In this document: piece after piece, positions 17,739 to 25,774 of the stretch
Layout of the letters: each line of letters starts with the position of its first letter
Numbering within the stretch: position 1 is the first letter of the stretch
From: Streptomyces spinoverrucosus
GTDB lineage: Bacteria > Actinomycetota > Actinomycetes > Streptomycetales > Streptomycetaceae
Assembly (NCBI RefSeq): GCF_015712165.1
Contig: NZ_JADPZX010000003.1
Coordinates: forward strand, 1-64,000
Reading direction: 5' to 3'
DNA: 64,000 nucleotides
Translations under genes and position numbers: made by a program
The notes under the pieces: generated by a model
What the model was told of the DNA's origin: nothing
Database searches by the model: none
The model's input: only the letters and a program-made list of their open reading frames with translations

Positions 17739-19070
17739 TCATTGACCGCCGGACGCGTCCGGCGAGGACGCTGACACGCTCTGCGGGTTCCGGCGCTGAT
17801 AGATGTCGGGGATGCCGTCGGCGTCCTCGTCGCGGGTCTCTTCCTCGTACAGCCGGCGGTAGATCCCGTTGCGGCGTCTGACGAGCAGCGCGGCGAGGCC
17901 GGCCGCGGCCACCGAGCCCACAAGGACGGCGGCCTTGATCCGTTCGGCGTCCGCCGGGCTGGGGAAGGCGAGTTCGCCGATGAGCAGGGCGACGGTGAAG
18001 CCGATGCCCGCCAGGACGGCGAGGGCGAAGACATCGGCCCAGGCCAGGTCCGGGTTGAGCCGAGCCTTGGTGAAGCGGGCCGCGAGGTAGGTGCCGGCGA
18101 AGATGCCGATGGTCTTGCCGACGACCAGCCCCAGCGTCACGCCAAGCGGTTCGGGGCGTGTCAGTACCTCGCCCAGGGCCGGGATCGACACGCTCACCCC
18201 GGCAGCGAAGAGAGCGAAGAGCGGGACGGCGACACCGGCCGAGACCGGCCGCAGCAGGTGCGCGGTGCGTTCGCCGGGCGGGGCGTCTTCTCCCTTGTCC
18301 CGGGTGGTCCGCAGGATCAGGCCCATCGCCACGCCCGCGACCGTCGCGTGGACACCGCCGTTGTACATCAGTGCCCAGATCGCGATGCCCAGGGGGACGT
18401 ACCACCACCAGCCGCGCACCCGGAGCCGCTGAAGGACGTAGAAGACGATCAGTCCGGCGAAGGCGCCCGCGAGGGCCGCCAGGTTCAGGTCGCTGGTGAA
18501 GAAGATCGCGATGATGAGGATGGCACCGAGGTCGTCGACGACGGCGAGGGTCAGCAGGAAGGCCCGGAGTGCGGCGGGGAGATGCGTGCTCAGGACCGCG
18601 AGGACCGCGAGGGCGAAGGCGATGTCGGTGGCCATCGGCACGGCCCAGCCGTGGAAGCTGCCCGCTCCGGCCGCGTTCGTGGCCACGTAGACGAGCGCAG
18701 GCACTGCCATGCCACTCAGAGCGGCGACGACGGGGAGCGCGGCCGTCGCCGGAGTCTTCAACTCGCCCACGACCAGTTCGCGCTTGAGCTCGATTCCCGC
18801 GACGAGGAAGAAGATCGTGAGCAGCCCGTCCGCCGTCCAGTGCCGCACCGACAGATCCAGCCCCAGCGCGGATATCCCGAAGTGGAAGTCGCTGACCTGC
18901 TCGTACAGGCCGCGCCATGGACTGTTCGCCCACACCAGCGCGACCAGGGCTGCCGCCAGGAGCACCATGCCGCCCACGGTTTCGGTCCGCAGGGCCTCGG
19001 TCACGGCGGTGCGCTCGGGCAGGGGCAGCAGGCCGAGGAAGGTGCGGCGTTGACGCGGGGCGTCGGACAT
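17739..19070 (-). CDS. nhaA: Na+/H+ antiporter NhaA (intact)
   Basis: Membrane antiporter exchanging Na+ or Li+ for protons; 443 residues with about 11-12 helices. The ion-binding Asp pair is in LAVVDDLGAILIIA, with WTADGLLTIFFLVAG and GIGFTVALLIGELAF as further family marks. The C-terminus ends in RDEDADGIPDIY, a DxDxDG-type calcium-loop-like motif also present in the broken paralog at 7771. ATG 19070 has GGAGG four bases upstream. The leader carries the conserved element shared with the CPA1 antiporter. Confidence 0.93.
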   Translation of the reverse strand: MSDAPRQRRTFLGLLPLPERTAVTEALRTETVGGMVLLAAALVALVWANSPWRGLYEQVSDFHFGISALGLDLSVRHWTADGLLTIFFLVAGIELKRELVVGELKTPATAALPVVAALSGMAVPALVYVATNAAGAGSFHGWAVPMATDIAFALAVLAVLSTHLPAALRAFLLTLAVVDDLGAILIIAIFFTSDLNLAALAGAFAGLIVFYVLQRLRVRGWWWYVPLGIAIWALMYNGGVHATVAGVAMGLILRTTRDKGEDAPPGERTAHLLRPVSAGVAVPLFALFAAGVSVSIPALGEVLTRPEPLGVTLGLVVGKTIGIFAGTYLAARFTKARLNPDLAWADVFALAVLAGIGFTVALLIGELAFPSPADAERIKAAVLVGSVAAAGLAALLVRRRNGIYRRLYEEETRDEDADGIPDIYQRRNPQSVSASSPDASGGQ

Positions 19071-19108
19071 GGGGCCTCCGGGGCTTCGAACCGTGCGGAC
19101 AGACGTGT

Positions 19109-19141
19109 CCCTTGATCGCCGACCAGACTTCCCGGCACACC
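19109..19141 (-). promoter_or_regulatory. Conserved leader element upstream of nhaA
   Basis: On the minus strand: GTGTGCCGGGAAGTCTGGTC followed by GGCGATCAAGGG. It is nearly identical to the element at 15150-15181 before the CPA1 antiporter gene and lies 38 bases before the nhaA start. The element can fold through GCCG/CGGC pairing. Conservation of an untranslated segment before two unrelated antiporter families suggests shared post-transcriptional or transcriptional control by a cation (inference). Confidence 0.55.
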
Positions 19142-19244
19142 TTGCGTTCGCCTTGGGGCGCTCGCCGCGCCGTAACTCGCCGCGCCGTAAGGGGCGTCCC
19201 GCGATGTCGCAGGAGCCCTTTCCCACCCGCTGGTTCGCAGGCGA

Positions 19245-19286
19245 GAGGGTCCGCATACGCAAGGCGCGGAGCGTATGCGGACCCTC
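19245..19286 (-). terminator. Perfect 16-bp inverted repeat, likely terminator of the alanine symporter gene
   Basis: The arm GAGGGTCCGCATACGC (19245-19260) pairs exactly with 19271-19286 across a 10-base loop. It lies 50 bases downstream of the symporter stop codon at 19337 and upstream of the nhaA leader, all leftward. There is no U-tract, which is common for Streptomyces terminators. Confidence 0.75.
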
Positions 19287-19336
19287 ACCCGGCCGTTGGC
19301 CGGGTTACCCCCGAGGAGCCGGACCGTGGGAGGCGG

Positions 19337-20872
19337 TCAGACGGTCGTCTTCACCGGCTCCGGGTCTTCGTCGGCCTCGCCGCTTTCACCGGTCTTGCGG
19401 GCGCGGACGAACTCCAGGAAGGAGTTCAGCTCGCGCTTGACGACCGGGGCGAGGAGGTAGAGGCCGATGATGTTGATGACGGCGAGCATGAAGAGCACGG
19501 CGTCGGCCATGTCGATCAGGGTCTGCAGCGTGAGCAGGGAGCCCGCGACGGCGAACAGCGTGTAGAAAACCTTGAAGGTCAGTTCGCTGGCCCTGCTGCG
19601 GCCGAACAGGTGCGTCCATGCCTTGAGGCAGTAGTAGCCCCACGTCAGCACCGTCGAGATGGCGAACAGCATCACCGCGACGGTGAGGATGTACGGGAAC
19701 CAGGGCAGCACCGTGCCGAAGGCGTCGGAGGTGATCGTGACGCCGCCGATGGACTCGCCCGCGCGCGCCTCGGCCCAGCTGGCCGGGTTGGCGATCACGA
19801 TCGTGAGGGCGGTCATGGTGCAGATGATGACGGTGTCGATGAACGGCTCCAGCAGGGCGACCAGGCCCTCGCTGGCGGGGTGCTTGGTCTTGACCGCGGA
19901 GTGCGCGATCGGCGCGGAGCCGAGACCGGCCTCGTTGGAGAACGCGGCCCGCTTGAAGCCGATGATCAGCGCGCCGAGGACACCACCGGCGACGCCCTCG
20001 GGGTTGAAGGCGCCCTCGACGATCGAGGCCACGGCGTCGGGCACGGCCGTGACGTTCGCCAGGATGACGACCAGGCAGGCGGCGATGTAGATGCCGGCCA
20101 TGGCCGGGACCAGCCTGCTGGTGACGTTGGCGATGGAGCGGATGCCGCCCAGCAGCACGATGCCGACGAGCGCGGCGATCAGGATGCCGAAGAACAGGGC
20201 GCCGGTCGAGGAGCCGATCGCGCCGTCCTCACCGCCGGCCACGGAGACCAGCTGCGCGTAGGACTGGTTGACCTGGAAGAGGTTGCCGCCGAAGAGGCCG
20301 AAGAACAGGACCATGAAGGAGGCGAGGACCGCGAGGACCTTGCCGAGGGTCTTGCCGTTCTTGCCGAAGCGGTCGGCGAGGCCCTTGGGCAGGTAGTGCA
20401 TCGGACCGCCGGAGACGGTGCCGTCGGCGTGCACCTCGCGGTACTTCACGCCGAGCGTGACCTCGACGAACTTGGTGGCCATGCCGAGCAGACCGCAGAG
20501 GATCATCCAGAAGGTCGCCCCGGGGCCACCGATGGAGACCGCGACGGCGACACCGGCGATGTTGCCGAGTCCGACGGTGCCGGAGACGGCCGCTGTCAGG
20601 GCCTGGAAGTGGTTGACCTCGCCGGCCGACCCCTTCTCGTCGTACTTGCCTCGCACCACGTCGACGGCGAGCCGGAACTTGCGGATCTGCACGAACCCGA
20701 ACCAGCCGGTGAAGACCAGACCGGCGACGACGAGCCAGGCAACGATGAGGGGCAGATCCGTCCCACCGACGGGGACTGCGTAGAAGACGACTTCGCCGAG
20801 CCAGGTGGCTATGGGTTCGAAGAAGGAGCTGACTGCTTTGTCGACGGAGTCAGTGAATGCGTCGAGAGACAC
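19337..20872 (-). CDS. Sodium:alanine (AgcS family) amino-acid symporter
   Basis: Membrane protein of 511 residues that couples alanine or glycine uptake to Na+. Family motifs include NHFQALTAAVSGTVGLGNIAGVA, PGATFWMILCGLLGMATKFVEV, the FSNEAGLGSAPIAH signature and a late TVLTWGYYCLKAW. GTG 20872 is chosen because GAGG lies eight bases upstream and the frame before it is Arg/Pro-rich noise. It depends on the Na+ gradient maintained by the neighbouring antiporters. A CRP-like palindrome lies upstream. Confidence 0.93.
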   Translation of the reverse strand: MSLDAFTDSVDKAVSSFFEPIATWLGEVVFYAVPVGGTDLPLIVAWLVVAGLVFTGWFGFVQIRKFRLAVDVVRGKYDEKGSAGEVNHFQALTAAVSGTVGLGNIAGVAVAVSIGGPGATFWMILCGLLGMATKFVEVTLGVKYREVHADGTVSGGPMHYLPKGLADRFGKNGKTLGKVLAVLASFMVLFFGLFGGNLFQVNQSYAQLVSVAGGEDGAIGSSTGALFFGILIAALVGIVLLGGIRSIANVTSRLVPAMAGIYIAACLVVILANVTAVPDAVASIVEGAFNPEGVAGGVLGALIIGFKRAAFSNEAGLGSAPIAHSAVKTKHPASEGLVALLEPFIDTVIICTMTALTIVIANPASWAEARAGESIGGVTITSDAFGTVLPWFPYILTVAVMLFAISTVLTWGYYCLKAWTHLFGRSRASELTFKVFYTLFAVAGSLLTLQTLIDMADAVLFMLAVINIIGLYLLAPVVKRELNSFLEFVRARKTGESGEADEDPEPVKTTV

Positions 20873-21268
20873 TATGGCTACCTCGGTGGCGCAGGACCGG
20901 CGCTCGGGGAGGATGCGCCGGTAGAGTGTGCGGTCTTTGAGCGAACGCCGTTGTCCGATCGGCGACCCGCGGTGGCACGGGCCGCGGACTCGGACCGTGA
21001 TCACGTTGGTCGTGCTGCCGGCGCGTGCCGGCACTCCGCAGAGGGGCAGAGGGGCAAGCCCGTGCGGGGTTGCGCAGTTTTAACACGTCCTTTACGGATT
21101 CTTTGGTGACCCAGATCACATAACCGTGAGTGGCAGTGGAAAGTCCCAGCAGGCGTGACCAGACCGTTATCCGGAGTGGGGTCTCCGCTGAGCGGAACGA
21201 TCGGAATTCGGCCATGTACGCCGACCGGGACGATGGCGCCGCGAACGGCCGGGGCAGACGGGGAGCAG
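20873..21268. promoter_or_regulatory. Upstream region of the alanine symporter
   Basis: The 396 bases between the symporter start and the stop of the leftward PAS-PP2C gene. It contains a 7-bp stem hairpin (TGCCGGC-GCGT-GCCGGCA at 21016-21033) in the probable 5' leader and the CRP-like site at 21105-21120. No glycine-riboswitch features could be made out and no gene is visible. Confidence 0.5.
21105..21120 (-). promoter_or_regulatory. Candidate CRP-family operator
   Basis: On the minus strand TGTGATCTGGGTCACC, one mismatch from TGTGA-N6-TCACA, the CRP/GlxR consensus. It lies about 235 bases before the symporter start codon, so it would act at a distant promoter with a long leader, or belong to another unit. 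Assigned by pattern only. Confidence 0.4.
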
Positions 21269-22804
21269 TCAGGAGATGGTGCGATCCACGGCCCGGCTGG
21301 TGCCCTGCCGGTATGGGCCGTGACCGGCCCGCGCGATGAGCAGGGCTACGTCGTCCTGGTCACTTCCGGCGCGCAGGGTGCGCAGAAGCAGGTCGCATGT
21401 GGCGTCCAGTGAGCGATCGGGGTCGTCGAGGATGTCGAGGAGTGTGGCCAGACGCTCGTCGATCGGCTGGTCTCGGGTCTCGATGAGCCCGTCGGTGTAG
21501 AGGACGAGCTGGTCGCCCGGCTCGAAGTCGATGGAGGTGGAGTCGAAGGATATGCCGCAGCCGCCCAGGGGCGCGCCGGTGGGCAGGTCGAGGAGCTCGC
21601 TGGTGCCGTCGCGGTGGAGCAGGACGGGCGGCAGGTGCCCGGCGACGGAGACGTGGCATTGTGCGGTGTCGGGATCGAAGACGGCGTAGACGCAGGTCGC
21701 GATGGTGTCGAGCCCGTCGGTGATGTGGTCGAGGTGGTGCAGAACCTGGGCGGGATTCAGATCGAGTTCGGCCAGGGTTCTCGTGGCGGTGCGCAACTGT
21801 CCCATGGTCGCCGCGGCTGAGACGCCACTGCCCATGACGTCGCCGACGACGAGCGCAGTCCTGTTGCCGGTCAGGGGTACGACGTCGTACCAGTCGCCAC
21901 CGATTTCAATGGTGTCCTGAGCGGGACGGTAGCGGAAGGCGATGTCGAGGCCGGGGCGCTGTCGAGGGGGTTGGGGCAGCAGGCTGCGCTGGAGGGTGAG
22001 GGCGGTGCGGCGTTGCTCTTCCACGGCACGGTGCCGGTCGGTGACGTCGACGCTGGAGGTGGCCACTCCCAGGACGTTCCCGTTGGGGGCTTCGAGCCGG
22101 TAGAAGGAGATCGACCAGGCGTGATCGTTGGCCGGGTCGGCCGCCGTGCGTCCCACGGTGTACTGGTCCAGGATCGGAGTTCCGGTTGCCAGGACCTTGC
22201 GCATGGCTGCTTCGAAGGACTGGTCCACGAACGGGAGCACCTCATGGACGTGCCGGCCGACATGCTCGTCAGCCGGCACGCCGTTCATCCGTTCCTCCGC
22301 GGGATTGACGGAGATGTACCGGAGATCGGTGTCCAGCATGGCGAGTCCGATCGGTGACTGGGACACCAGCTGGGCGGACAGGGACAGGTTCCGCTCGACC
22401 CCCCGCAGCGTCGCCTGGTCGGTCGCCAGACCCAGGGCCCAGTACTCGCGCTGGTCGTCCTGCAACCGCATGTTGCGGAACTCCACCAGGCGGGTGCTGC
22501 CGTCCTTGTGCCGCACCGGAAAGACCCCGGCCCAGCTCTCGCCGTCCTGCATGACCCGGGCGAACAGCTCCAGCACCGTCTCCAGGTGCTCCTCGTCGAT
22601 CAGCAGGTGTCCGGCGTACTGTCCCAGGGCCTCCTCGGCGCTGTAGCCGAAGAGGATCTCGGCCTGCGGGCTCCAGAGATCGATCTTGCCGGCGGAGTCG
22701 AGCAGGACGGCGGCCACGTTCAGCACATCCAGCAGGCCACCCGGGCCGGACGGCACCGCACCCATCGTGCGGGGATCGCCGTGCCAGGGTTCGGTGGCAC
22801 CCAT
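21269..22804 (-). CDS. PAS-PAS-PP2C (SpoIIE-type) phosphatase
   Basis: Soluble sensor phosphatase of 511 residues: a PAS domain (about 20-135, VAAVLLDSAGKIDLWSPQAE), a second PAS domain (about 150-265, IGLAMLDTDLRYISVNPAEE) and a SpoIIE/PP2C domain (about 290-495) with EIGGDWYDVVPL, LVVGDVMGSGV, LVLYTDGLIETRD and DQDDVALLIAR. All metal-binding aspartates are present. ATG 22804 follows GGAG by seven bases. Likely acts on an anti-sigma antagonist in response to a PAS-sensed signal. No partner gene is adjacent. Confidence 0.92.
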   Translation of the reverse strand: MGATEPWHGDPRTMGAVPSGPGGLLDVLNVAAVLLDSAGKIDLWSPQAEILFGYSAEEALGQYAGHLLIDEEHLETVLELFARVMQDGESWAGVFPVRHKDGSTRLVEFRNMRLQDDQREYWALGLATDQATLRGVERNLSLSAQLVSQSPIGLAMLDTDLRYISVNPAEERMNGVPADEHVGRHVHEVLPFVDQSFEAAMRKVLATGTPILDQYTVGRTAADPANDHAWSISFYRLEAPNGNVLGVATSSVDVTDRHRAVEEQRRTALTLQRSLLPQPPRQRPGLDIAFRYRPAQDTIEIGGDWYDVVPLTGNRTALVVGDVMGSGVSAAATMGQLRTATRTLAELDLNPAQVLHHLDHITDGLDTIATCVYAVFDPDTAQCHVSVAGHLPPVLLHRDGTSELLDLPTGAPLGGCGISFDSTSIDFEPGDQLVLYTDGLIETRDQPIDERLATLLDILDDPDRSLDATCDLLLRTLRAGSDQDDVALLIARAGHGPYRQGTSRAVDRTIS

Positions 22805-23054
22805 ACCGAGGCTCCTTCCGGCCGCCGATCGGCCACTCCATCGTCTCTCTTCGAGACCTACGCGGACACCCCACCGCTGGGCGAGGAGATGGCACGAAGA
22901 GCGACTGCGTTCCGAGTGCACCCCCCCCGGCGGGCCGATCGCTCTTGACCATGCCGTCGACGAGGCCTTCGGCCACGGCCGCTGTTGGTGACCACGCAGC
23001 CGGCCTCTTCCGGGGCGACCCTGGCGCCGTCGTCCTCGACGGTCGGGTGCTCGC

Positions 23055-23075
23055 CGATACGTTGTATCGTACGAT
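23055..23075 (+). promoter_or_regulatory. TetR autoregulatory operator overlapping a -10 element
   Basis: Two overlapping palindromes, CGATAC-GTT-GTATCG (23055-23069) and ATCGTACGAT (23066-23075), sit directly before the TetR gene. TACGAT at 23070-23075 fits a -10 hexamer; the transcript would then start close to ATG 23083, i.e. leaderless. Typical for self-repression. Confidence 0.6.
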
Positions 23076-23082
23076 GACTCGC

Positions 23083-23775
23083 ATGCCCCGCCACTCTCCC
23101 TCACTGGACCGCGCAACCCCTGACCGCATCGCCGAAACCGCCCTCCTCCTGATCGACGAGGGCGGCCGTGAGGCGTTGACCTTCCGGGCGCTCGCCACGC
23201 GACTGGAGATCTCCCTGGCCTCGCTCCAACGCCGCTGCACCGACCTGGCCGGGTTGCTGGACCTCTGCCTCGACCACGTGGCGGCCCGGCTGCCCGAGGT
23301 GGGGCGGGAGACCGACTGGGCCACCGCCACCGAGGCCCGGTTCATCGGGCTCTACCGGCTTCTGGCGGCGCATCCGGGACTGCTCGCCCTGCGCGGCACC
23401 CGGCCCTGGCTCGGCCCGAACCTGCTGGCCCGCCTGGTCGAGCCGCAGCTCGCGGACAGCCTCGCCGCCGGAATGACCCCCGAGGAGGCCATCACCGCCT
23501 ACCGGCGGATGTACCTGCTCACCCTCGGCAGCGCCGGCTTCGTCGACCACCGCGATCCCAGGGCCGCCCAGGCGGCCACCCGCTCCGCGCTCGCCGCCCT
23601 CGACCCGGAGGAGTACCCGGCACTGACCGGCAACCTGGCCGCGATCGTGCCCGCCGTGACCGACCACGAGGTCTACTACGGCGCGCTGCGCCAGCTCGTC
23701 CGAGCGGCGGCCCCGGCACCGGCGCCCGCCCCGCCCACGGGCGCCGCGGCACCGCCGGACCACCGCGACATCTGA
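23083..23775 (+). CDS. TetR family transcriptional regulator
   Basis: 230 residues. The N-terminal DNA-binding domain shows DRIAETALLLIDEGGREALTF followed by the helix-turn-helix FRALATRLEISLASLQRRCTDLAGLLDL; the ligand-binding C-terminal half is helical with a TetR_C form (LAAHPGLLALRGTRPWLGPNLLARL). It ends in a Pro/Ala-rich tail. ATG 23083 is preferred to ATG 23074, which lies inside the operator. It is 40 bases upstream of the threonine aldolase gene and may control it as well as itself. Confidence 0.87.
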   Translation: MPRHSPSLDRATPDRIAETALLLIDEGGREALTFRALATRLEISLASLQRRCTDLAGLLDLCLDHVAARLPEVGRETDWATATEARFIGLYRLLAAHPGLLALRGTRPWLGPNLLARLVEPQLADSLAAGMTPEEAITAYRRMYLLTLGSAGFVDHRDPRAAQAATRSALAALDPEEYPALTGNLAAIVPAVTDHEVYYGALRQLVRAAAPAPAPAPPTGAAAPPDHRDI

Positions 23776-23815
23776 CCCGCCCCGACGCCGAACCAACCAC
23801 GACAGGGACCCGATC

Positions 23816-24868
23816 ATGAGCGTCACCACTCCCACCGCACGCATCTTCAGCAGCGACAACACCGCCGGCGCCTCACCGGAGATCGTCGACGCCGTGACCC
23901 GGGCGGCCGCCGGCCAGGCCCAGCCCTACGGTGCCGACAGCATCACCGGCGATGTCCGGCGCCGTCTGTGCGAGATCTTCGAGTGCGACGTCGACGTGCT
24001 GATCGTCTCCACCGGCTCCGCCGCCAACGCCCTGAGCCTGGCCGCGCTGACCCCGCCCTGGGGCAGCGTGCTGTGCCATCGCGACAGCCACATCAACAAC
24101 GACGAGTGCGGGGCACCCGAGTTCTACACCGCGGGCGCGAAACTGGTCCCGCTCGGGGGAGACGACGCCAAGATCGACCCCGACGAACTGCGAGCCGCTG
24201 CACGGCACAAGGCCGGGGACGTGCACAGCGTGGAGCCGTCCGTGGTGAGCGTCACCCAGGCCACCGAGACCGGAGCCGTCTACACCCTCGACGAGATCCG
24301 CACCCTCGGGTCGATCGCCGAGGAGGCGGGCCTGCGCCTGCACATGGACGGCGCCCGGTTCGCCGGGGCCGTCGCCGCGCTCGGCCGCACCCCCGCCGAG
24401 CTGACCTGGCAGGCCGGGGTCGACCTGCTGTCCTTCGGTGCCACGAAGAACGGCACGATGACCGCCGACGCCATCGTCGTCTTCGACCGCTCGCTCACCG
24501 CCGAACTGGCCTTCCGTGCCAAGCGCGCCGGTCAACTCGCCGCCAAGATGCGCTTCCACGCCGCCCAGCTCGACGCCTACCTCGCCGACGGCCTGTGGCT
24601 GCGCAACGCCGCCCACGCCAACGCCATGGCCGCCCGCCTCCAGGAGGGGCTGAAGGCGATACCGGGGATCGGTCTGCTCGGCGCCGCCGACGCCAACATC
24701 CTCTTCTGCCGTCTGCCGCAGCAGGTGACCGACGGCCTGCTGGCCGACGGCTACGTCTTCTACCACGACCGCTGGGAGCCGGGCGTCGTCCGCTTCGTCA
24801 CCTCCTTCGCCACCACGGAGCAGGACGTGGACGGTCTGCTCCACGCGGTCCGCCGACACTCCGCGTGA
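23816..24868 (+). CDS. Low-specificity L-threonine aldolase (PLP-dependent)
   Basis: Cytoplasmic PLP enzyme splitting L-threonine or allo-threonine to glycine and acetaldehyde. 350 residues, the usual family length. The fold-I pattern is clear: FSSDNTAGASPEI at the N-terminus, HIN...E near 100, DGARFAGAVAAL for cofactor contact and the PLP lysine in LSFGATKNGTM. AGGGACCCGATC precedes ATG 23816. It is directly downstream of the TetR gene and 122 bases upstream of the Cys-rich peptide gene; whether it belongs to that cassette is unclear. Confidence 0.9.
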   Translation: MSVTTPTARIFSSDNTAGASPEIVDAVTRAAAGQAQPYGADSITGDVRRRLCEIFECDVDVLIVSTGSAANALSLAALTPPWGSVLCHRDSHINNDECGAPEFYTAGAKLVPLGGDDAKIDPDELRAAARHKAGDVHSVEPSVVSVTQATETGAVYTLDEIRTLGSIAEEAGLRLHMDGARFAGAVAALGRTPAELTWQAGVDLLSFGATKNGTMTADAIVVFDRSLTAELAFRAKRAGQLAAKMRFHAAQLDAYLADGLWLRNAAHANAMAARLQEGLKAIPGIGLLGAADANILFCRLPQQVTDGLLADGYVFYHDRWEPGVVRFVTSFATTEQDVDGLLHAVRRHSA

Positions 24869-24990
24869 GCCCCCCGGCTCCTGCCCACCTGCTCCGGCCT
24901 GCGGATTCAAGGTTTACCGAAGGACGCCGCAAGGCCGGCCGCGCACAGTGGTCCCGGTTCGGACAACCGACCTCCAGAGAGGGGACAGTC

Positions 24991-25182
24991 ATGCGTAACC
25001 GGATCGGAACGCTCTCCGATCGACTGCTGAACGCCGTGGCGCCGAAGCGGACCGCCTCGGCGATCAACTGCTGGCAGTTCGAAGCCTGCTACCAGAACGC
25101 CTGCTCCGGCGGACGCGACCTGCTGTACGAGGTCGACCCGTGCAACGACGGACAGCGGTACTCCTGCGTCCGCAGCTGCTGA
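24991..25182 (+). CDS. Six-cysteine small peptide, candidate precursor of an exported disulfide peptide
   Basis: 63 residues with a strong ribosome site (GAGAGGGGACAGTC). The first 24 residues form a charged amphipathic leader (MRNRIGTLSDRLLNAVAPKR) without a hydrophobic signal core, ending TASA. The remaining 39 residues hold six cysteines at 27, 33, 38, 51, 59 and 63 (C-x5-C-x4-C-x12-C-x7-C-x3-C). The A-S-A at 22-24 fits a type I signal peptidase cleavage site, and an S26 peptidase, MauE- and MauD-like redox proteins and an ABC exporter follow. I read it as the substrate of that set. I recognise no named family. Confidence 0.7.
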   Translation: MRNRIGTLSDRLLNAVAPKRTASAINCWQFEACYQNACSGGRDLLYEVDPCNDGQRYSCVRSC

Positions 25183-25243
25183 GAAACCGGCACACGGGGT
25201 GTCCGCGGTGGCGGGCACCCCGTTGGCCGGCCAGGAGGGTCCG

Positions 25244-25774
25244 GTGGACTACGTCATCGAAAGTGGCCGGATATTCCTCGGCCTTGTCTTTCTCTGTTCG
25301 GTCATCGGCAAGTCGCGAGGCTCTTCCTTCCGAGCGTTTCGCGCAGCGGTGGCCCAGTTCGCTCCCGCGCTGCGGCGCAGGACGATGCCCGTGGCCATCG
25401 GGGTGGTCACCACGGAGGCGGTGATCGTCGTGGCCCTTGCCGTTCCGGCGACGGTGGCCGTGGGCTTCGGGATCGCCGTGCTGCTGCTGTCGGCGTTCAC
25501 GGCCGGGCTCGTCGGGGTGCTGCGCCGGGGGACGCGGGAGTCCTGCCACTGCTTCGGCGGCGGGAGCAGCCCTGTCACACCTCGGCACGTCGTGCGCAAC
25601 GCGATCCTCATCGCCGCCGCCCTCGTCGGCCTGCTGGCGCCGGACGGAGGGGATTCGGCGCCGGCGGGCCTGCTGCTGGCGGCGGGCGTGGCGGTGATCC
25701 TCGCCGCGGTCACCGTGGCTCTCGACGACCTCGCGGAGCTGTTCGCCACGGCTGACGCCCGGGTGCCGCGATGA
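25244..25774 (+). CDS. MauE/DoxX-like redox-associated membrane protein
   Basis: 176 residues with four to five membrane helices, starting VDYVIESGRIFLGLVFLCSVIGK, and a redox-type Cys pair in ESCHCFGGG near the middle. MauE proteins work with MauD in forming the disulfides of the methylamine dehydrogenase small subunit; MauE-like proteins elsewhere serve in electron exchange across the membrane. GTG 25244 has AGGAGG five bases upstream and is preferred to GTG 25199. It lies 61 bases after the Cys-rich peptide gene and overlaps the signal peptidase gene by ATGA. Likely drives oxidation or isomerisation of the peptide (inference). Confidence 0.8.
   Translation: MDYVIESGRIFLGLVFLCSVIGKSRGSSFRAFRAAVAQFAPALRRRTMPVAIGVVTTEAVIVVALAVPATVAVGFGIAVLLLSAFTAGLVGVLRRGTRESCHCFGGGSSPVTPRHVVRNAILIAAALVGLLAPDGGDSAPAGLLLAAGVAVILAAVTVALDDLAELFATADARVPR

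Noticed and set aside
20873..21268. Glycine or c-di-AMP riboswitch before the alanine symporter
   Set aside because: I could not find the conserved core segments of either class; only one simple hairpin is present.
25199..25243. Longer start (GTG 25199) for the MauE-like protein
   Set aside because: The extra 15 residues are not membrane-like, and GTG 25244 has an ideal AGGAGG ribosome site.
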